Origin: Isoetes taiwanensis | Taxonomy: Eukaryota; Streptophyta; Lycopodiopsida; Isoetales; Isoetaceae | Reading direction: 5' to 3' | Length of the DNA stretch: 64,000 nucleotides | NCBI GenBank assembly: GCA_021234155.1 | Contig: JAJEKV010000010.1 | Span: forward strand, 7,974,871 to 8,038,870 | Shown here: piece after piece, positions 36,896-49,860 of the stretch | Numbering within the stretch: position 1 is the first letter of the stretch | How the letters are laid out: the number at the start of each line of letters is the position of its first letter | Program-made: the position numbers and the translations under genes | Notes under the pieces: model-generated | What the model saw: the letters and a program-made list of their open reading frames with translations, nothing else | What the model was told of the DNA's origin: nothing | Databases searched by the model: none

Positions 36896-37814
36896 TTTAG
36901 CTAAATAATACAAAATTTCACTCTCTTACTTTCTCGTGTTTGGCTAAAGAGCTCCAGGGTTGGTGCAGTCCCGAAAAAAGTTAAGCTAAAATTATTATTT
37001 TTTTCCCAGTTTTTTCCATTTTTTTCGAAAACGTGCTAAAAAATCTCCAAATAGCTAAGTTTAGCCCTTAAATTATTCCATGTTGCAATCTGCATCTATC
37101 TCTGTAATTTTCAAGTCCAAATTATTCTTGAGACCTACATTCTGTTTTGTATATTAGTGTTCGTATTTGTCTTGATGCTTGACTTTGGCAACATCATAAC
37201 ACCAACTCACAGGGGCCTGAGTACTGGGGAAACACATTTCCTATAGTAAACATAATTATTGTTCCTTCTCAGAGATCTCCAGTTCTTTTCTACATGCCAT
37301 GTTCAGAATTCCTCATCTGAGCTCATGCTTGCTATGGAAGGAGCTCCTTTTGTTACCCATATCTGGATCATTATTTCTTATGAAAAGCACGATGTAGTTT
37401 TCAACAAAGCACATTGTTCTTTCAATTATCAAGTATTGTGGCATTCAACAAGTTTTTCTGCACCACATCAGGCTTGCTTGCATTCTGGAGTTATATTTCA
37501 TCTTTATGCAGTTATAATCTGGACATGTATTTGTTTCATAATGATTTCAAATTTGTTCTAGTTTTACATGTGTTGCAGGTGGCGATGGATGGAACCATGC
37601 ATATTGCCACAACATGGAAGCCAGGTAGATAGTATCCTAGGTTAGTGCTTTGTCAATGCGTGCAATAAGTGTGTTGAAGCAGTTTCGGTAGATGCATGCA
37701 TTTGGATTATGGGAAACCATCTTTTGCTAAGAGAAAAGCATAGTTTTCCTGAAATTAGGGAAGTTGAAAATAAAAAATATGACGGGTTTGTGATTGTATT
37801 TGAAGGCATGTAAG

Positions 37815-38300
37815 TCTGGGCTTTTGTAAAATGTGTCATCTTTTATTTTGGTTTGCCAAGGATACTCTTTTCTACACTTGACTGTTCACATTTGTGTCAG
37901 CATGCAGACATTAAAAACATATGCTATTTATGTTCTTAAGCTATCTAAGTGCATCATTTGATGACTTGGACAGAATTATATTGTAGGACACGAATGTAGA
38001 AGCTGCTATTGGTGGCCTTTGCCCTCTCTACTTGCCAAGTAAGTCGAACTACTTCTTATACACGTCTGGGATTTTATAAAATTTGTTCTACTTGCCAAGT
38101 AAGTTGAACTACTACTTATACATGTCTGGGATTTTGTAAAATTTGTCATTATCTTTCACTTTGCTTTCAATAAGATACTCTTTTTTGCTTTTGAGTGTTC
38201 ACATTTGTGCCAGCATTCTGACATAAACAACATCCATTATCTATGCACTTAAAATTCTAATGCACCATTTGATGACTTTGACAGAATTATATGGTACTGC
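37815..38300. repeat. Diverged tandem duplication
   Basis: A unit including AAGGATACTCTTTT, TGTTCACATTTGTG, CAGCAT, CATTTGATGACTT and GACAGAATTATAT occurs at about 37815-37985 and again at about 38125-38295. Between them a 57-bp unit (TACTTGCCAAGTAAGT) is also doubled (38028-38145). A looser repeat lies at 38940-39160. Confidence 0.65.
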
Positions 38301-38499
38301 AAGGTGGCCTTTATCCTATTTACTTGCCAAATAAGTCAAAGTGTTTCTATATTTGTTGGCATTTATAGTCCTTTCTTGCCAAGTAAGTCAGTACTATTTT
38401 TAAATTGTATTAATGAAGTCTTTGTGATGGACTTTATTGGAGTTGAAATGGCAGTCAAATGGCAGGTAAGAGTTTATGATGGAGTTCCTTGACATTAAA

Positions 38500-41000
38500 A
38501 AGCCATTGGTTTGAGTCTTGAGACAATATAGGTTTGGTTGTTGGAGTTTTCTATTGTCCCAGTATCTTTGCATTGCAACAAGGTTTTTTTTTGCATTACT
38601 AAAAGTTTGTCGTGTACTCTTTCAGGTTTGCAACGTATCTACAATTCACAAAGACATAGATTGCATGTAAGGTAGGTTAACTGGTACAGTATAGCTGAAC
38701 ATTAAAACCTTTAAAATGTTGTTTTGAGCATTATAGCTGCAATATTATTTTGAGCATTACAGCTGCTTCTTCTTAATATTGTATCGATTCATGTTTTTTT
38801 TCATTTATCTTGCAATGGGCTTTTGCCGAGTGTGAATTGCAATGCAGGTTTGGTTGTTGGACTTTATATTGTCCCAGTATCTTTGCGTTGCAACAAGGAT
38901 GCTTCTTTTTTGCATTAATAAATGTTTTTTGAGGCAGTAGTTCTATGATAGGAATCTGCACACAGTAACAGATATGTTGGGCCCTCTCCACATGTATTAA
39001 TTCAAAATTTCATTTGCCTTTTTGTACATTGAAGTAACTATTTGGAGAATGCTTCATGAATAGATGGCTGCACACAATAACAGATATGTTCGACACTTGG
39101 CACATGGATTAATTCAAAATTTCATTTACTTACAGAGTGCATCATGAATAGATGGATAAGTATCTGCATCTTTTGTTGTGTGCTATTCATGTTGCAACAA
39201 TTCTAGATTTTGTATCTGTTATAGGTAGATAACTATCTAAGAAGAGCCACAACTATCGTTATCGTTATCCTAGCTACAACAATTGGTGGCCTTCATAAAT
39301 TCAAAGCCTGGATGAAATTTAGAGCTTTTGAATTTGATGCAGATCCTTCTGGCTCTTTTGTTGTGCAATTAGTGTTGTTGCCGGATGATCTCAATGTTCT
39401 CAGATGCTAAATGACAAAAACCCTGGTCTCCATTTTCGCAATTCTAGCTACAACATTGGTAGTCTTAATAAATTTATAGCCTGAGAGAAGAGCATAGATC
39501 TGAATTCGCTTCGAGGAATATATCCCTTGGTGTCAAACATGGACCATGTCATCAGAGGACCATATGCAGATTATAGTGAGGACCATGATGCAGAATCTAG
39601 GGAGCCCCACTTATTGATTATTCTGCATCTCCGTAATAGAAAGTTTCAATTGCTTAATTCCCGTGTCCAAGAAATTTATTGTTGCTATAAAAAGATGGCA
39701 GGTATGGCATATAGCAGATTTCATGCTCCTGCCATTAGTTAGCAAGCATCAATCGCATGTCCCACTTGGGTCTTGATCTGGGATCCAGTTTGTGTCTCAT
39801 ATACTTATTTCATTGATTTGTACATTTCCAAATTATCTCCTTGATGTGGAATGACTATATCTGTTGTACAATACCTATTTTGTCTATGCTGAGCATTTTG
39901 CCATAGACATGTACATGTTTAGTGTCTACAGATGTGGCGTCTCATTAAGAGTATAAACAAAGATGCGGAAGGGAACAATGAGTTCCTCTTATTACAATTT
40001 TCAACAAGAAAAACCTATTTTTGTTTGTGCATCAAGCATCTTTTTATCGATGCCTCGGAAAGTCCATTCACAAAGAGAAGAGTCTATTCAAGCTGTTTTA
40101 CTCATGCAGCGATGGCATTTGTTCAACTTATTACTCATGCAGGGATAACATTTACTCATGCAAGGATAACATTTGTGTTCGCCAATGCTTAGCTACTGAA
40201 ACTTAGACAAACTTAGACAGACCCATTTTTGCCCATGTGCGAAAAACATAAAAAATGCCAATATATTTCTTTCTTGAGGTCTATGGATTTGTATTCATTA
40301 TTGAATCATAAGGTAGAGTGTAAACCTATAATTTTGTACATAGATCTACATTGTATCATTGGCCCTTGCTCCAAGTGCCACCTTCCCCAAAACGACATTA
40401 TGTTTTAACATGATACTCTTTAAAACTATTCTATTCTATTTAAATGCGACCTAAAGTCCAAATGCCATTACATTTTATTGTGGTTCTATGCCATGACAAT
40501 TACATATTGAATGTGCTTTAGTCCAAAGCTTAGGTAACACATAATAATAACACAAAATAAGAGAACTACCTCGAATCACAACGTGACAACCTGCACATTG
40601 GTTTTTTTTTATGTTGTTCGTAACTAGCCACACATTTCAATAATATTTCCATGTCACATCGAATAAACCTAATGATAACCTCTTCCATATATAACCAACA
40701 AGCAAGCATTTTAGTATTCATACATCCTTGCCTACATTACATATTCTAGCTAAAGCCCGACAAGCCTTTAGCCAAAAGCCCAGGAACCTTAGGAAAACCA
40801 ACTTGGGAAAAAAATCCAAAAAGTTTTTCCCCATACCGAAAAATCAAAATTTAAACAATAGATATTAGTAAGTGACTTGCATACCATATCAAGCTCCTTG
40901 CAGCTCTTGGCTAAAGAGAAATCATAATAGCTAGGCTGGATCATGACACATGGGTAAATTGCATGTGGCATGTAGCACTATCCCCGTTGACGAAAATCAT
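38500..41000. other. No gene recognised
   Basis: Only short frames without motifs. Recurrent words (AACAGATATGTT, TTAATTCAAAATTTCATTT) mark small local duplications. Confidence 0.3.
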
Positions 41001-41021
41001 AATAGTCCTTGAATGAGCACA

Positions 41022-41160
41022 AACCGATTTCAATATCAAGAACCTAGGGTGGATCATGATACATGGAAAATGTACATGTGGTTCTTGAATCAACATAAGT
41101 CGATTTCAATATCAAGAACTTAGGGTGGATCATGATACGTGGAAAATATACGTGTGGTGG
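41022..41160. repeat. Tandem duplication, ~75-bp period
   Basis: Two units, each with CGATTTCAATATCAAGAACC or -ACTT, then AGGGTGGATCATGATAC and GTGTGG or GTGG. A third, weaker unit lies just upstream (40935-40980). Confidence 0.65.
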
Positions 41161-41869
41161 CAGGAAGCAGTTCCCCTATTTAAACAACTTCATCTAAAGT
41201 GAATGATGCCAAATTATGTCATTGTCTACTATTTTCTGAGGTCGCATCGACCTTGACTGAAGGTAACTGGCTCACGCATATGTCACTAGCATTTACCAAT
41301 TTGAATTTAGGCAGCACTTTAAATAATAGCCTGTGCAGTCTTTTGCTAACTTTTCCTTTTCAAGGTAGATGGAAACAATCTTCAAAGTGGTGACTATCAT
41401 TCTGTTTTCATTGTCACAATGTAATCGCTCTATTCTATAATCGCTCTATCCTAGCCATCCAACCAAGGCATATTCCCAAGGATATGTCTTGCCCCAAAAC
41501 CACAACCGTCCATCACAAGTCAAGATGGGGTCAAAACCCCATTTCCACGTCACCCTAAGGTGCATCGCAAAGTATTCCATCGAAGTCAAATGCGTACATA
41601 CACAAAAGTAACAAAGAAATAAGGTTGTTTTCCAAACATACAGTTAAACCACCATATCTGCTATAAAGCAATGTTCTGTACAAGTCTCACACTTGCAAAG
41701 CAATTTACAGTAGGGCCTCCCAAATGCATGGCCGAACCTCATTCTCTTCACAAACTGCAGACCAAGTTGTTGCACATGCTACAGGAGCTTCATTGCTGCT
41801 GAAGAATGGGCTTCTATGCATCAACTGCCATCCTGCCGACAAGAAGAAAGAAACAAAGAAGATAATGAA

Positions 41870-41966
41870 GCACGGGGAGTTGAACCCCGCCGACCGAAGC
41901 CGGTACCCTGATGCTTCACCAACCATAATGGGGCTCCCCAAAGGGCTTCCCATTATGGCAGGGGGC
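41870..41966 (-). ncRNA. tRNA-like fold, probably a SINE head or shortened tRNA
   Basis: On the minus strand, TGAAGCA and TGCTTCA form a perfect 7-bp acceptor-like stem enclosing a small ACCG-GCTT-CGGT hairpin and a T-arm CGGGG-TTCAACT-CCCCG that contains the B box GGTTCAACTCC. The total is only about 53 nt, so D- and anticodon arms are not both present. Immediately upstream a 36-nt hairpin (CCATAATGGG/CCCATTATGG) adjoins. A degenerate tRNA or the head of a tRNA-derived SINE fits best. Confidence 0.45.
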
Positions 41967-43006
41967 TAATCCCGTGCAAATGGTCAAGCATGCAAATGCA
42001 TATGCAATAAGAACTCAGCAAAACATTTTTAAGTTTTCCAAATGCACTCTTAATGCTCAATGCACACCATGCAATGCAACTACATCAAAGAAAATATCTA
42101 GCATTATACCAGGGGGTTTCTTTTGTATTTTTGTACGTTTTTTCCCAAGGTTTTTATATGATTTCATGGATGTATTTGATGAGGTATACTAATTAATATA
42201 TCTAGAGTGCGCATACGTTTAAACTAAATTTGATGCCTAATTCCAATGGTTTAGACCCATATGTCATATATTTCTTTATTATATTATTGTATTTTCTTGT
42301 ATTATTATTCTGCTCGACATGCAAGCCTCGAGATAATCCATTTTAGGGTTATGTGTTGGGAACTTATTGGCTTCCTTCAGCATCCGGCAGTGTCTCCAGA
42401 AGAACCGTACCAGCACAGGTGCCCGACCACAGGGATCTCCATTCCGCTAAACACCAAACTATGTTGGCTCCTTCTTGGCATCAGATCGGAACTCTGCAAC
42501 GGTGCTGCTGGATCAATAAAAAAAGAGCATGGCCTCTTTACAAAAGACAAGCATGGCTCGCCGCCATAAAATGATGCGGCCAGACTTTCGTGCATCAAAC
42601 GAACATGCCAGACTGCTCCCAAACTATTCTGCCGTTTTGCTGTACAAAGTCATTTTGAAGCAATGGTTCAGACTTTCAACACAATCATAGGGCAGTGCTG
42701 AACCCTAAGCAACTTGAATGTTGTCTTTTATTCTGACCTATTTGCCAATCAGAATCTCCAGGTAAGCTTATTATTCCTGTCTTCTAGTTCTTGCATTTCT
42801 TATTGCTTCTCATTCTTGCATTTCTTATTGTTTCTCATTTCTATTGTAGCCTTTAGCGCCTCTATGTAAAGTTTCAACCCTTGCCATGGTTGTAAAAGAC
42901 AGCATTCTGTTATGTCCATAATAGATGTGGCCTTCTTGCTCTAGATTGTGCTTTCAATGTGAGGTACTTTGCCTTGCCTTGTTCTAATGTTGTGCTTGGT
43001 GTACAG

Positions 43007-43451
43007 GTGGGTGGAGCAAACGAATTGGAGGTTGGGGAAAAGAAAGACAGGGTCACTGATGCTCTTAATGCTACCAAAGCAGCTATTGAAGAGAGTATCG
43101 TGCCTGGTAAGAAAAGATTTTTGCCCAAAGCTTCTGGGCATTACTCATAAATAAAGTTTCCAGGTGGTGGAGTAGCATTGCTGCATGCTGCAAAAGTGCT
43201 AGATAAAGTTTCAATGGAGAATTTTGATCAGAAAATTAGTGTTCAAATTATCCAAAATGCATTGAAGGTCTGTCAACAATGTCTTTATGCACCATCATGA
43301 GTTAAGAAATGATATTGATGGTGCTTCCTGTAATGCCTTCTTGCAGACTCCTGCATACACTATTGCTGCAAATGCAGGTGTTGAAGGAGCAGTAATTGTT
43401 GGGAAACTTTTGGAAAGTGATGATTTGAACCTTGGATATGATGCTGCCAAG
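43007..43451 (+). pseudogene. Mitochondrial HSP60/CPN60 fragment, three exons with introns
   Basis: Exons 43007-43106, 43164-43267 and 43347-43451 keep GT/AG borders and phase. They read [56 protein letters not shown], then [20 protein letters not shown] and [10 protein letters not shown]. This is the late equatorial region of group I chaperonins and matches the plant mitochondrial type (VGEKKDRV rather than the plastid alpha/beta wording). The upstream three-quarters and the end of the protein are absent, and the piece breaks off after YDAAK. Because introns are kept, it was copied as DNA, not from mRNA. It is followed about 50 bp later by an unrelated PPR fragment. Confidence 0.87.
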
Positions 43452-43502
43452 TGCCAGCATTAGGACCATTGAAAGAGGCAGGTACATTCATGAGTATGTG
43501 AT

Positions 43503-44136
43503 GGGCCATTTTGAAAGCATTCAGCAGCACTGGGGCCATGGATAGAGCAAGGCATATTCATGAGCAAATTATCAAGAAGGGTTTCCAGTTTGATGCAGCA
43601 GTAGCAAATGCTCTTGTGGACATGTATGCAAAACGTGGTTGGGTGAAAGCATGCTACGGTGTACCACTTTTGGAACCCTCAAAAGTACCTACACTGGGTA
43701 CTTTTAAAACTGGTACTTTCTGTTTTTTCTTCCCATTAAAATCAATTCAAAAATTTTGAATTCAAGGTAAATAAAATGTTAATCTATAGTATTAATGGGT
43801 AACAATACTATTAAAGATTAAAATGAATGAATCAACTCTCAAACTTATTGCTTATTGAGACATTCATGCAAGTTCCCAGTACCCAGTGCTGTGTACTTTT
43901 CTGGGTAGTTTTGCACTCCCTAAAAAGAACTTTAGATGGTACACCCTAGCATGCTTTTACCCGGTTGCTTGGAAGAGGCACATGAAGTCTTTCAGACATT
44001 GCCAATGCGGGATGTTGGATTGTGGAATACAATCATTTCTGGGTATGTCCAGCATGGCCATACCTTCCATGCTTTAGAATGCTTTGGGAAAATGCAGGAC
44101 GAAAGATTGAGGCCAGATGCAGTGTCCATGTTTTCA
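43503..44136 (+). pseudogene. PPR protein fragment, split by a MITE
   Basis: The left part (43503-43655) reads AILKAFSSTGAMDRARHIHE, then QIIKKGFQFDAAVANALVDM and YAKRGWVKA. The right part (43948-44136) reads GCLEEAHEVFQTLPMRDVG, LWNTIISGYVQHGH and ALECFGKMQDERLRPDAVS. Joined, these give successive plant PLS-class PPR repeats of the kind found in organelle RNA-editing factors. Both ends are truncated and a 292-bp element interrupts the coding sequence, so it is a dead fragment. Confidence 0.8.
43656..43947. mobile_element. hAT-type MITE inserted in the PPR fragment
   Basis: 292 bp bounded by ACGGTGTACCA and TGGTACACCCT (10 of 11 bases match as inverted repeats) and flanked by exact 8-bp duplications AGCATGCT at 43648-43655 and 43948-43955. 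An 8-bp target duplication is typical of hAT elements. No coding capacity. It holds repeated GGGTACTTTT/AGTACCCAGT words. Confidence 0.85.
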
Positions 44137-44359
44137 AAAAAATTACATTAAATTTTTATCTTAAATTTAATGTAAAAATTTTTTTTGGTGTGTATAAAAA
44201 TTTTTTTTGGTGTGTTTATTTTTTTTTTGGTGTGTTTTTTTGGTGTGTTTTTCTGTTTTTTTTTAATTAAATAATTTCATATAAGAAAATCATAAAACAT
44301 AAAGCATAAGAGACAACTTAAAATGCAATTTGCTCATGCACAAATGTATGTGCTTTAAA

Positions 44360-44650
44360 TTATTTGGAGACATACAAAGCTGTCATATGGAAGCATACAA
44401 AACATCTTTTATTTAGTTGGCCACTCTCTGAATAGCAAAACACCAAGAGCATAGTCAATCCTTTAAGGTTTCGTACTAAAAGAGCACGAACACGGTTCAT
44501 CTCAGCCCTGAACACACGTCGCTCACGTGTGGAGACTTTCACGCGTTCATCGTCCATAGCAGTGAAGCATTCCTCAAGAATATCATAAACATTTTTTAAT
44601 GAAACTTGCAGCTCTAAGATGTTCCTTCCTGCATGCTTCGCCATCTCCAA
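44360..44650 (-). pseudogene. Orphan ORF fragment related to 55672-56180
   Basis: A helical frame with VSTRERRVFRAEMNRVRALL, preceded by a coiled-coil-like LQVSLKNVYDILEECF. The ORF at 55672-56259 carries the matching VSTRERQALRSHMNLARALL. The family is not recognised. Being present twice among repeats suggests a mobile-element protein. Confidence 0.45.
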
Positions 44651-44686
44651 TGCATCAAAAAATGGGCCATTCTCAACGTCTAAAAC

Positions 44687-44775
44687 ACTAAATTAGAACC
44701 CCAAATTAGAACCCCAAATTAGAACCCTAAATTAGAACCCTAAATTAGAACCCTAAATTAGAACCCTAAATTTAA
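44687..44775. repeat. 13-bp tandem repeat containing CCCTAAA
   Basis: About seven units of TAAATTAGAACCC. Joined units contain CCCTAAA, the plant telomere word, every 13 bp. Early units have CCCCAAA. Confidence 0.85.
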
Positions 44776-45116
44776 AACAATGGTTTAAAACAAAAAACAT
44801 TTCCAATGGTTCCAAAAAAACCCCAAACAACCATGCCAATGGTTAACCAAGGCATTTTTCAATTTTTCTTTTTCTTTCCCCCACCAAAAATCGAAATAAT
44901 CATTTGGGAACCTTATATCAAACCATAAGAAACAAGTACTTCTTTAACTATTTGGCATATTTTAAAATACTCCCTATAACTTGAGTATGTGATTTGGCAA
45001 ATTCTAAAATGCTTTTTATAACTTGAGTATGTGGTGAGAACCTCAGGTTTTTTACAATGCGTTTATCTTGTTTTCTTTTGTCTGGTTTTGTTAGGGCCCG
45101 AAGGGCCCAATTTTTT

Positions 45117-45200
45117 TTTTTAACTACCAACATATAAAACATTATTGATATAGACCATTGCATCCAACACATTTAAATAAAAATCCCCCTGAAACCCCCT
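45117..45200. mobile_element. Left-end fragment of the 55107-55550 MITE family
   Basis: AACTACCAACATATAAAAC through AAAAATCCCCCTGAAACCCC, nearly identical to 55108-55190. The element is cut off there and the 4.2-kb duplication begins 28 bp later. Confidence 0.75.
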
Positions 45201-45228
45201 AAAACCAGGGCAAACCTCCTCCCTAAGC

Positions 45229-48200
45229 CGGCTTTACGCACTCCCTCATACAGTGAGTTATAAGGTGGCATGATGAGACTGACCCTAAACAGTAATACAC
45301 ATTTCTCGTCTTTGGTAGTCCTTTGACACAAGGAAAAAGTTTGAAGGTTTAACCAAGATCGAGAACTTGTAAGATTTCATGGATCCATCCTTTATAAAAT
45401 AGATCCTAAGCAACCTTGAAATCTACTATAGCAGGAGGTTAAAGCCTGTCAACTGTACACTTTACTTGAAATTGTGTCTGACATAGTCATAAAGACTAGT
45501 TCTTTTTGTACAATAAGGCCGAACTCCCTCATACAGTTAGTTATAAGGTGGCATGATCAGACTGACCGTAAACAGTTATACATATTTCTCCTCGTTGATA
45601 GTCCTTTGACACAAGGAACATAGTTGAAGTTTTAACCAAAATCGAGAACTTGTAAGATTTCATGGACCCATCCTTTATAGAATAGATCTTAAGCAATCTT
45701 ACTATAGCAGGAATTTAAAGCGTGTCACCTATACACTTTACATGAAATTGGGTATGACATAGTCTTAAAGACTGGTACTTTTTGTACAATAATGCCAGTA
45801 TGGTGGTGTTGACATAATTTTAAGCGGGAATAACCTTTGGGAGTATTCTCCATACTAATTGAAAGTTAAAAAAAAGATTGCATTTTCTGTAATATCAGTA
45901 AGCAAGCGCCTGCCTCTAGGGCTTTTGCATCCGATCTCCATACCCAGCACTGATCTACATACCCAGCACTGGCATGGCTCCAAAACGCGGCCCTAGGCGA
46001 CCGCCTGGATCCAGAAACATCAGAGGAAGGGGTACTCCACTTGGGCTAAGACTACCGGCACCACCTGGGCAGAATGGAAACTCCCAAGCAGCTAGCATCA
46101 TCAAGAGATGTTTGACTCGTAATGCCACTATGAGAGCTTCAAATCTGGACTATGTACAATAATCCTGCTGTGACGGATCATGATCCGGACCTGGAATCGT
46201 CATTGGACACAGGGGACGAGCATAATCAGGTTAATCGTCATAGATTTTGTAAAGAATAGAATCATTTCTTTTCTCTGCACAAGACTTTTATTCCACTTAG
46301 TTGTAACATTTAGGATATACATAAACCTAGCACAGAACTGGGATCTTCTCCTCCGAAAATGCTGAGATCACTACAGCTCTACATATAAGTAAACAAAATG
46401 TTTGTATTTTGCTGGTTGCTCTAAACTTCTGAGATAGAAATAAGCCATAGCAGGATTTCTTCTTATTGTAGCCACTTGGAGTGTCGTTTAAGATGGCTGT
46501 GTCATAAATATTTCGTCTGGCTGTGTCATGAACATTTCCTGATTGAATAGGGACACCCTGATTCTTGAAATATGATCTTAATATCTCTACAGCAATGGAT
46601 ATGGACAGTTTAAGAGCATGAATGCTTTCACTTCTTTGTCTCTATATCCACATCCTAATAGAGTTGCTGTTGTTTATTGCTATTGTTTATAAATTTCAAA
46701 TTTCTAGCGGGGCCTATATAGTATGCTATTTTTGTTTTGGGGTTGGGGAGGGTTTTCAGGCAGTGGTTTGGCCTATGATTTCCGTATCGTATTGTATTGA
46801 AAAGGGTATAATTTGCCATGTGAGAGCAGCTTCACTGTTTCATGCTATTTTGGGTGCTTTGCAACTCTCCTTTTTCGTGGATGTTTTTGCGAAGGCGGAA
46901 TTGTGTGCCAAGTTTAGAAACCCACGAGGCATTTGTGGGCAAGTTCTTGCCTGAGAACAGAACACAGACTAGCGGCCAGTTGGGCGACAGAGCTTTGCCT
47001 TTTGATCTTCAGGTGATGCAGATATTCTGCTGGGATGCTTTTAGGCTGATCAGAGGCCAGGCAGCAGTAGAGGCCGTCTGTTTGCGAGAGGTATCAGGGG
47101 GCAGTTTGCCTTTTTTTTGAGAGGATTAGAGTAGGTTATGCCGATTCTGCAAGTCCAGGCAGTCTAGAAGAAGGAAGCGAAATAGACAATACAAAATCCG
47201 ACTCCATTTGTCTTGCTGATAGTTGGAGGCGAGGAAGAAAGAACGGCTGCTCATGTCTTCTGTTCCCTGCTATTTTGGTTCTTCCATGCCCAATTCCGTG
47301 GATTTTTTTTTTTTCCATTTTCAGTAGATAGGCCTAAGGCTCTCTTCCTCTAGCGAATTCTGCATAATGAGGCTGGACATGCATGCTGTTGGTTTTCACT
47401 GGCTAGGCTATGAAGCCGTTTTTTGCTGTACTTTTCTCAATCTGGATTCTTTTAGAGCAAAATCGGGTGCTTCTTTGAAATTTCCATTCGGAGGGTAACA
47501 AAACAAAAATAGGCATCGATCCATCATTCGGTTTTCACTTCTATGGGTGGGATGCAAAATCTTCACATCTGAAATGGCCATGCTTGCATGAACGTGCTTG
47601 AGAGGCCGCTGGTTGATGGCCACGGTGCTTGCATTGCCTCAAGGTAAACAGCCGACCAGTAGGATTCCACACTGGCGGCTTCATTTGCATAGACGATCCA
47701 CCAATTCGTCTCAATATTTCTTCAAATATAAATTTCATCTGAAAGAAATGCATGCTATTTTGCCTACCAAGGCTTATGTAATTTCTTTCGTGTAATGATA
47801 TTGTGGTTTTAGACCATTGAGGTCAAGGTGCACCATTGGAAAAGTTTGTCTCGTTTTAGTTGTAAATGATGTGGGCCATCGATCTGGCACAATGCCAGGA
47901 ATATTCTCCACATCGATGGCTTGCAGTAAAAGATGAACCAAACGCTATAATACATGGAAAAAACGAATCAATCCAATTACATAGCCCATAAGATTTTTTG
48001 TCTTTGATATTCCTTGAATGGAACAGGTGCTGAACCATTTACCTTATACATAGTCTAATTTGATTATACAGGGCTTATTCATAATTTTGTTCCGGTCAAA
48101 TAAAGCTCTCTGATCCCTAATATAATGTCCTGAATTCTTTATTAGAACTGGACATGTAATGGAGTTGTTCAGCTCCTCTGACTCTGTCTCCACATCTACA

Positions 48201-49463
48201 TATAATTAAAGTGGTCGTGGATGTGGATAAATTGATTTCAAGGCATGGGGACTAATGGATACTTCTCTCCCATGCTTCATTATTGTTTATTGAATGGTCT
48301 TCAAGCATAATATTACATGCTGACAGTTGAATGCCATAATTTTGCTTAAACATAAAGGAAACGGATGAAAACATGGTTTGATTTCGCTTACCTGCTAGCT
48401 ACTTCATGCTTACCCTCTTTAGGCTAATGTGTGACTGGTTTTGCTGCAGGTAACACATCAAACCTACCTTTAGGATGTTTGGGCCTGTGCAAATGGGTGG
48501 AGTACTTCGTTAATAGGGAGCAGATCTGATTTTTTGCACCTGAAAACTCTACTTTTTCATGCTTATTATCTAAGTATTCTCTAAACTTAAAGTGTAGGAT
48601 GCTGGTTCTTAGTGGTGTAAAACTTAAAATAACACTACTCCAGTTTCTTTTACACGGCCACTACATATTATGATCTTGTGAACTGTCATGGATTACTGCT
48701 GTGACACACTAGAATATGGACCAATGGAAAAATAAAAAATAAAGAACAATTTTGTGAAAGAAGGCTTAATGGTAAAATGCATGGATTCCTTTAGTATTTC
48801 CCTTTTTCATTACTAGACAAAGGTCAAATGCAAAGGTTCAGATTTCTCACATGGAATGAAATTGTAGTCGCTAACGAAGTAAAATGAAAAAAGGAAAGAT
48901 ACAGATATTGGACATAAGTTTTTCTAAATCTAGTCCAAATGTGATGGAAAATATGATCTCTTATTTAATAAAATCTAAATTCTGGGCCCTGGCACTAACT
49001 AGGGTACAGAAACCTTTTGATTTTGATGGCCCACAGTCAATACACAATTAACTTATTATTTTAGATTTCTACATACTAAAAGTCACCTATTTAACAAGGC
49101 TGAAGAACTAGTAGTCTGGGGTTTGAGTTCTCAGCTCTCCTCTACTTAGTCATCCTTGGTGTTGTTACAAAATAGGCAAGTTTTCTCTGTTTACTCTGAT
49201 ATCTAAGACTTACATCTTGTGCATATAAACTCCAAATTGGGAACAAGTTTTTTTGAGGTTTGATTTTGTCAACCTTCTTTTACTTGGAACCAAAAGGGAG
49301 GACATCACTTGGATCACGTAGCCCAAGTTTCACTTCATGCCAGGTTAAGGTTTTGGGCCTGGGTAAAACCAGGGCAGACCATGTCTCAAATTCTAACTAG
49401 GTTTAGTTTTTGGAGTATTTTATTTGCTAGATGAGATCCTAGCAAGTATTTTGTAAATTTTTT
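45229..49463. repeat. 4.2-kb direct duplication, copy 1
   Basis: Repeated at 50841-55105 in the same orientation. Long stretches are identical, with differences clustered at particular words. It starts CGGCTTTACGCACTCCC and ends at GTAAATTTTTT. Inside, a unit of 283 bp is itself duplicated (45241 and 45524). A short basic frame, MAPKRGPRRPPGSRN (45974-46162), is open in this copy but frameshifted in the other. No known protein family was recognised; both copies carry a shared KFRNPRGICGQV frame (46910 and 52525). Confidence 0.92.
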
Positions 49464-49860
49464 ATGAAGCTTCTGTTTTTCCGTTCGAGGACGGATAACC
49501 CATGCTCCTGGCTTTACTGTTATTGCTTTTGATTATGAACATGACACTCATAATTAAAATACTTAGATGTGGTGCTAAATTGTGGATCATGATAGGGGTT
49601 GTGGACTTGGTTTAAACAATTTGCTTATTATCCGTATTTTATTATGCCTTTGATTTGAGGTCTTTGTGGTTTGAGGCACACTTGTTGGAACATGGGGCCA
49701 TCTTTTTGACTCTCGTCCTCTGGTATGCTCTCATATTACTTGACCCTATAAAAATAGTCACAAGATACGGTTGGTGTATGATACATGTTTAAAACACAAA
49801 TTACTTGATGACATATGTTAGTTATTTTGTTACTAATTAAATATGAATTCTACTGCAGAC

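Noticed and set aside
46622-46954. 110-codon membrane-like frame in the duplication
   Set aside because: The hydrophobic start reflects AT-rich sequence, and the frame is not preserved in the second copy.
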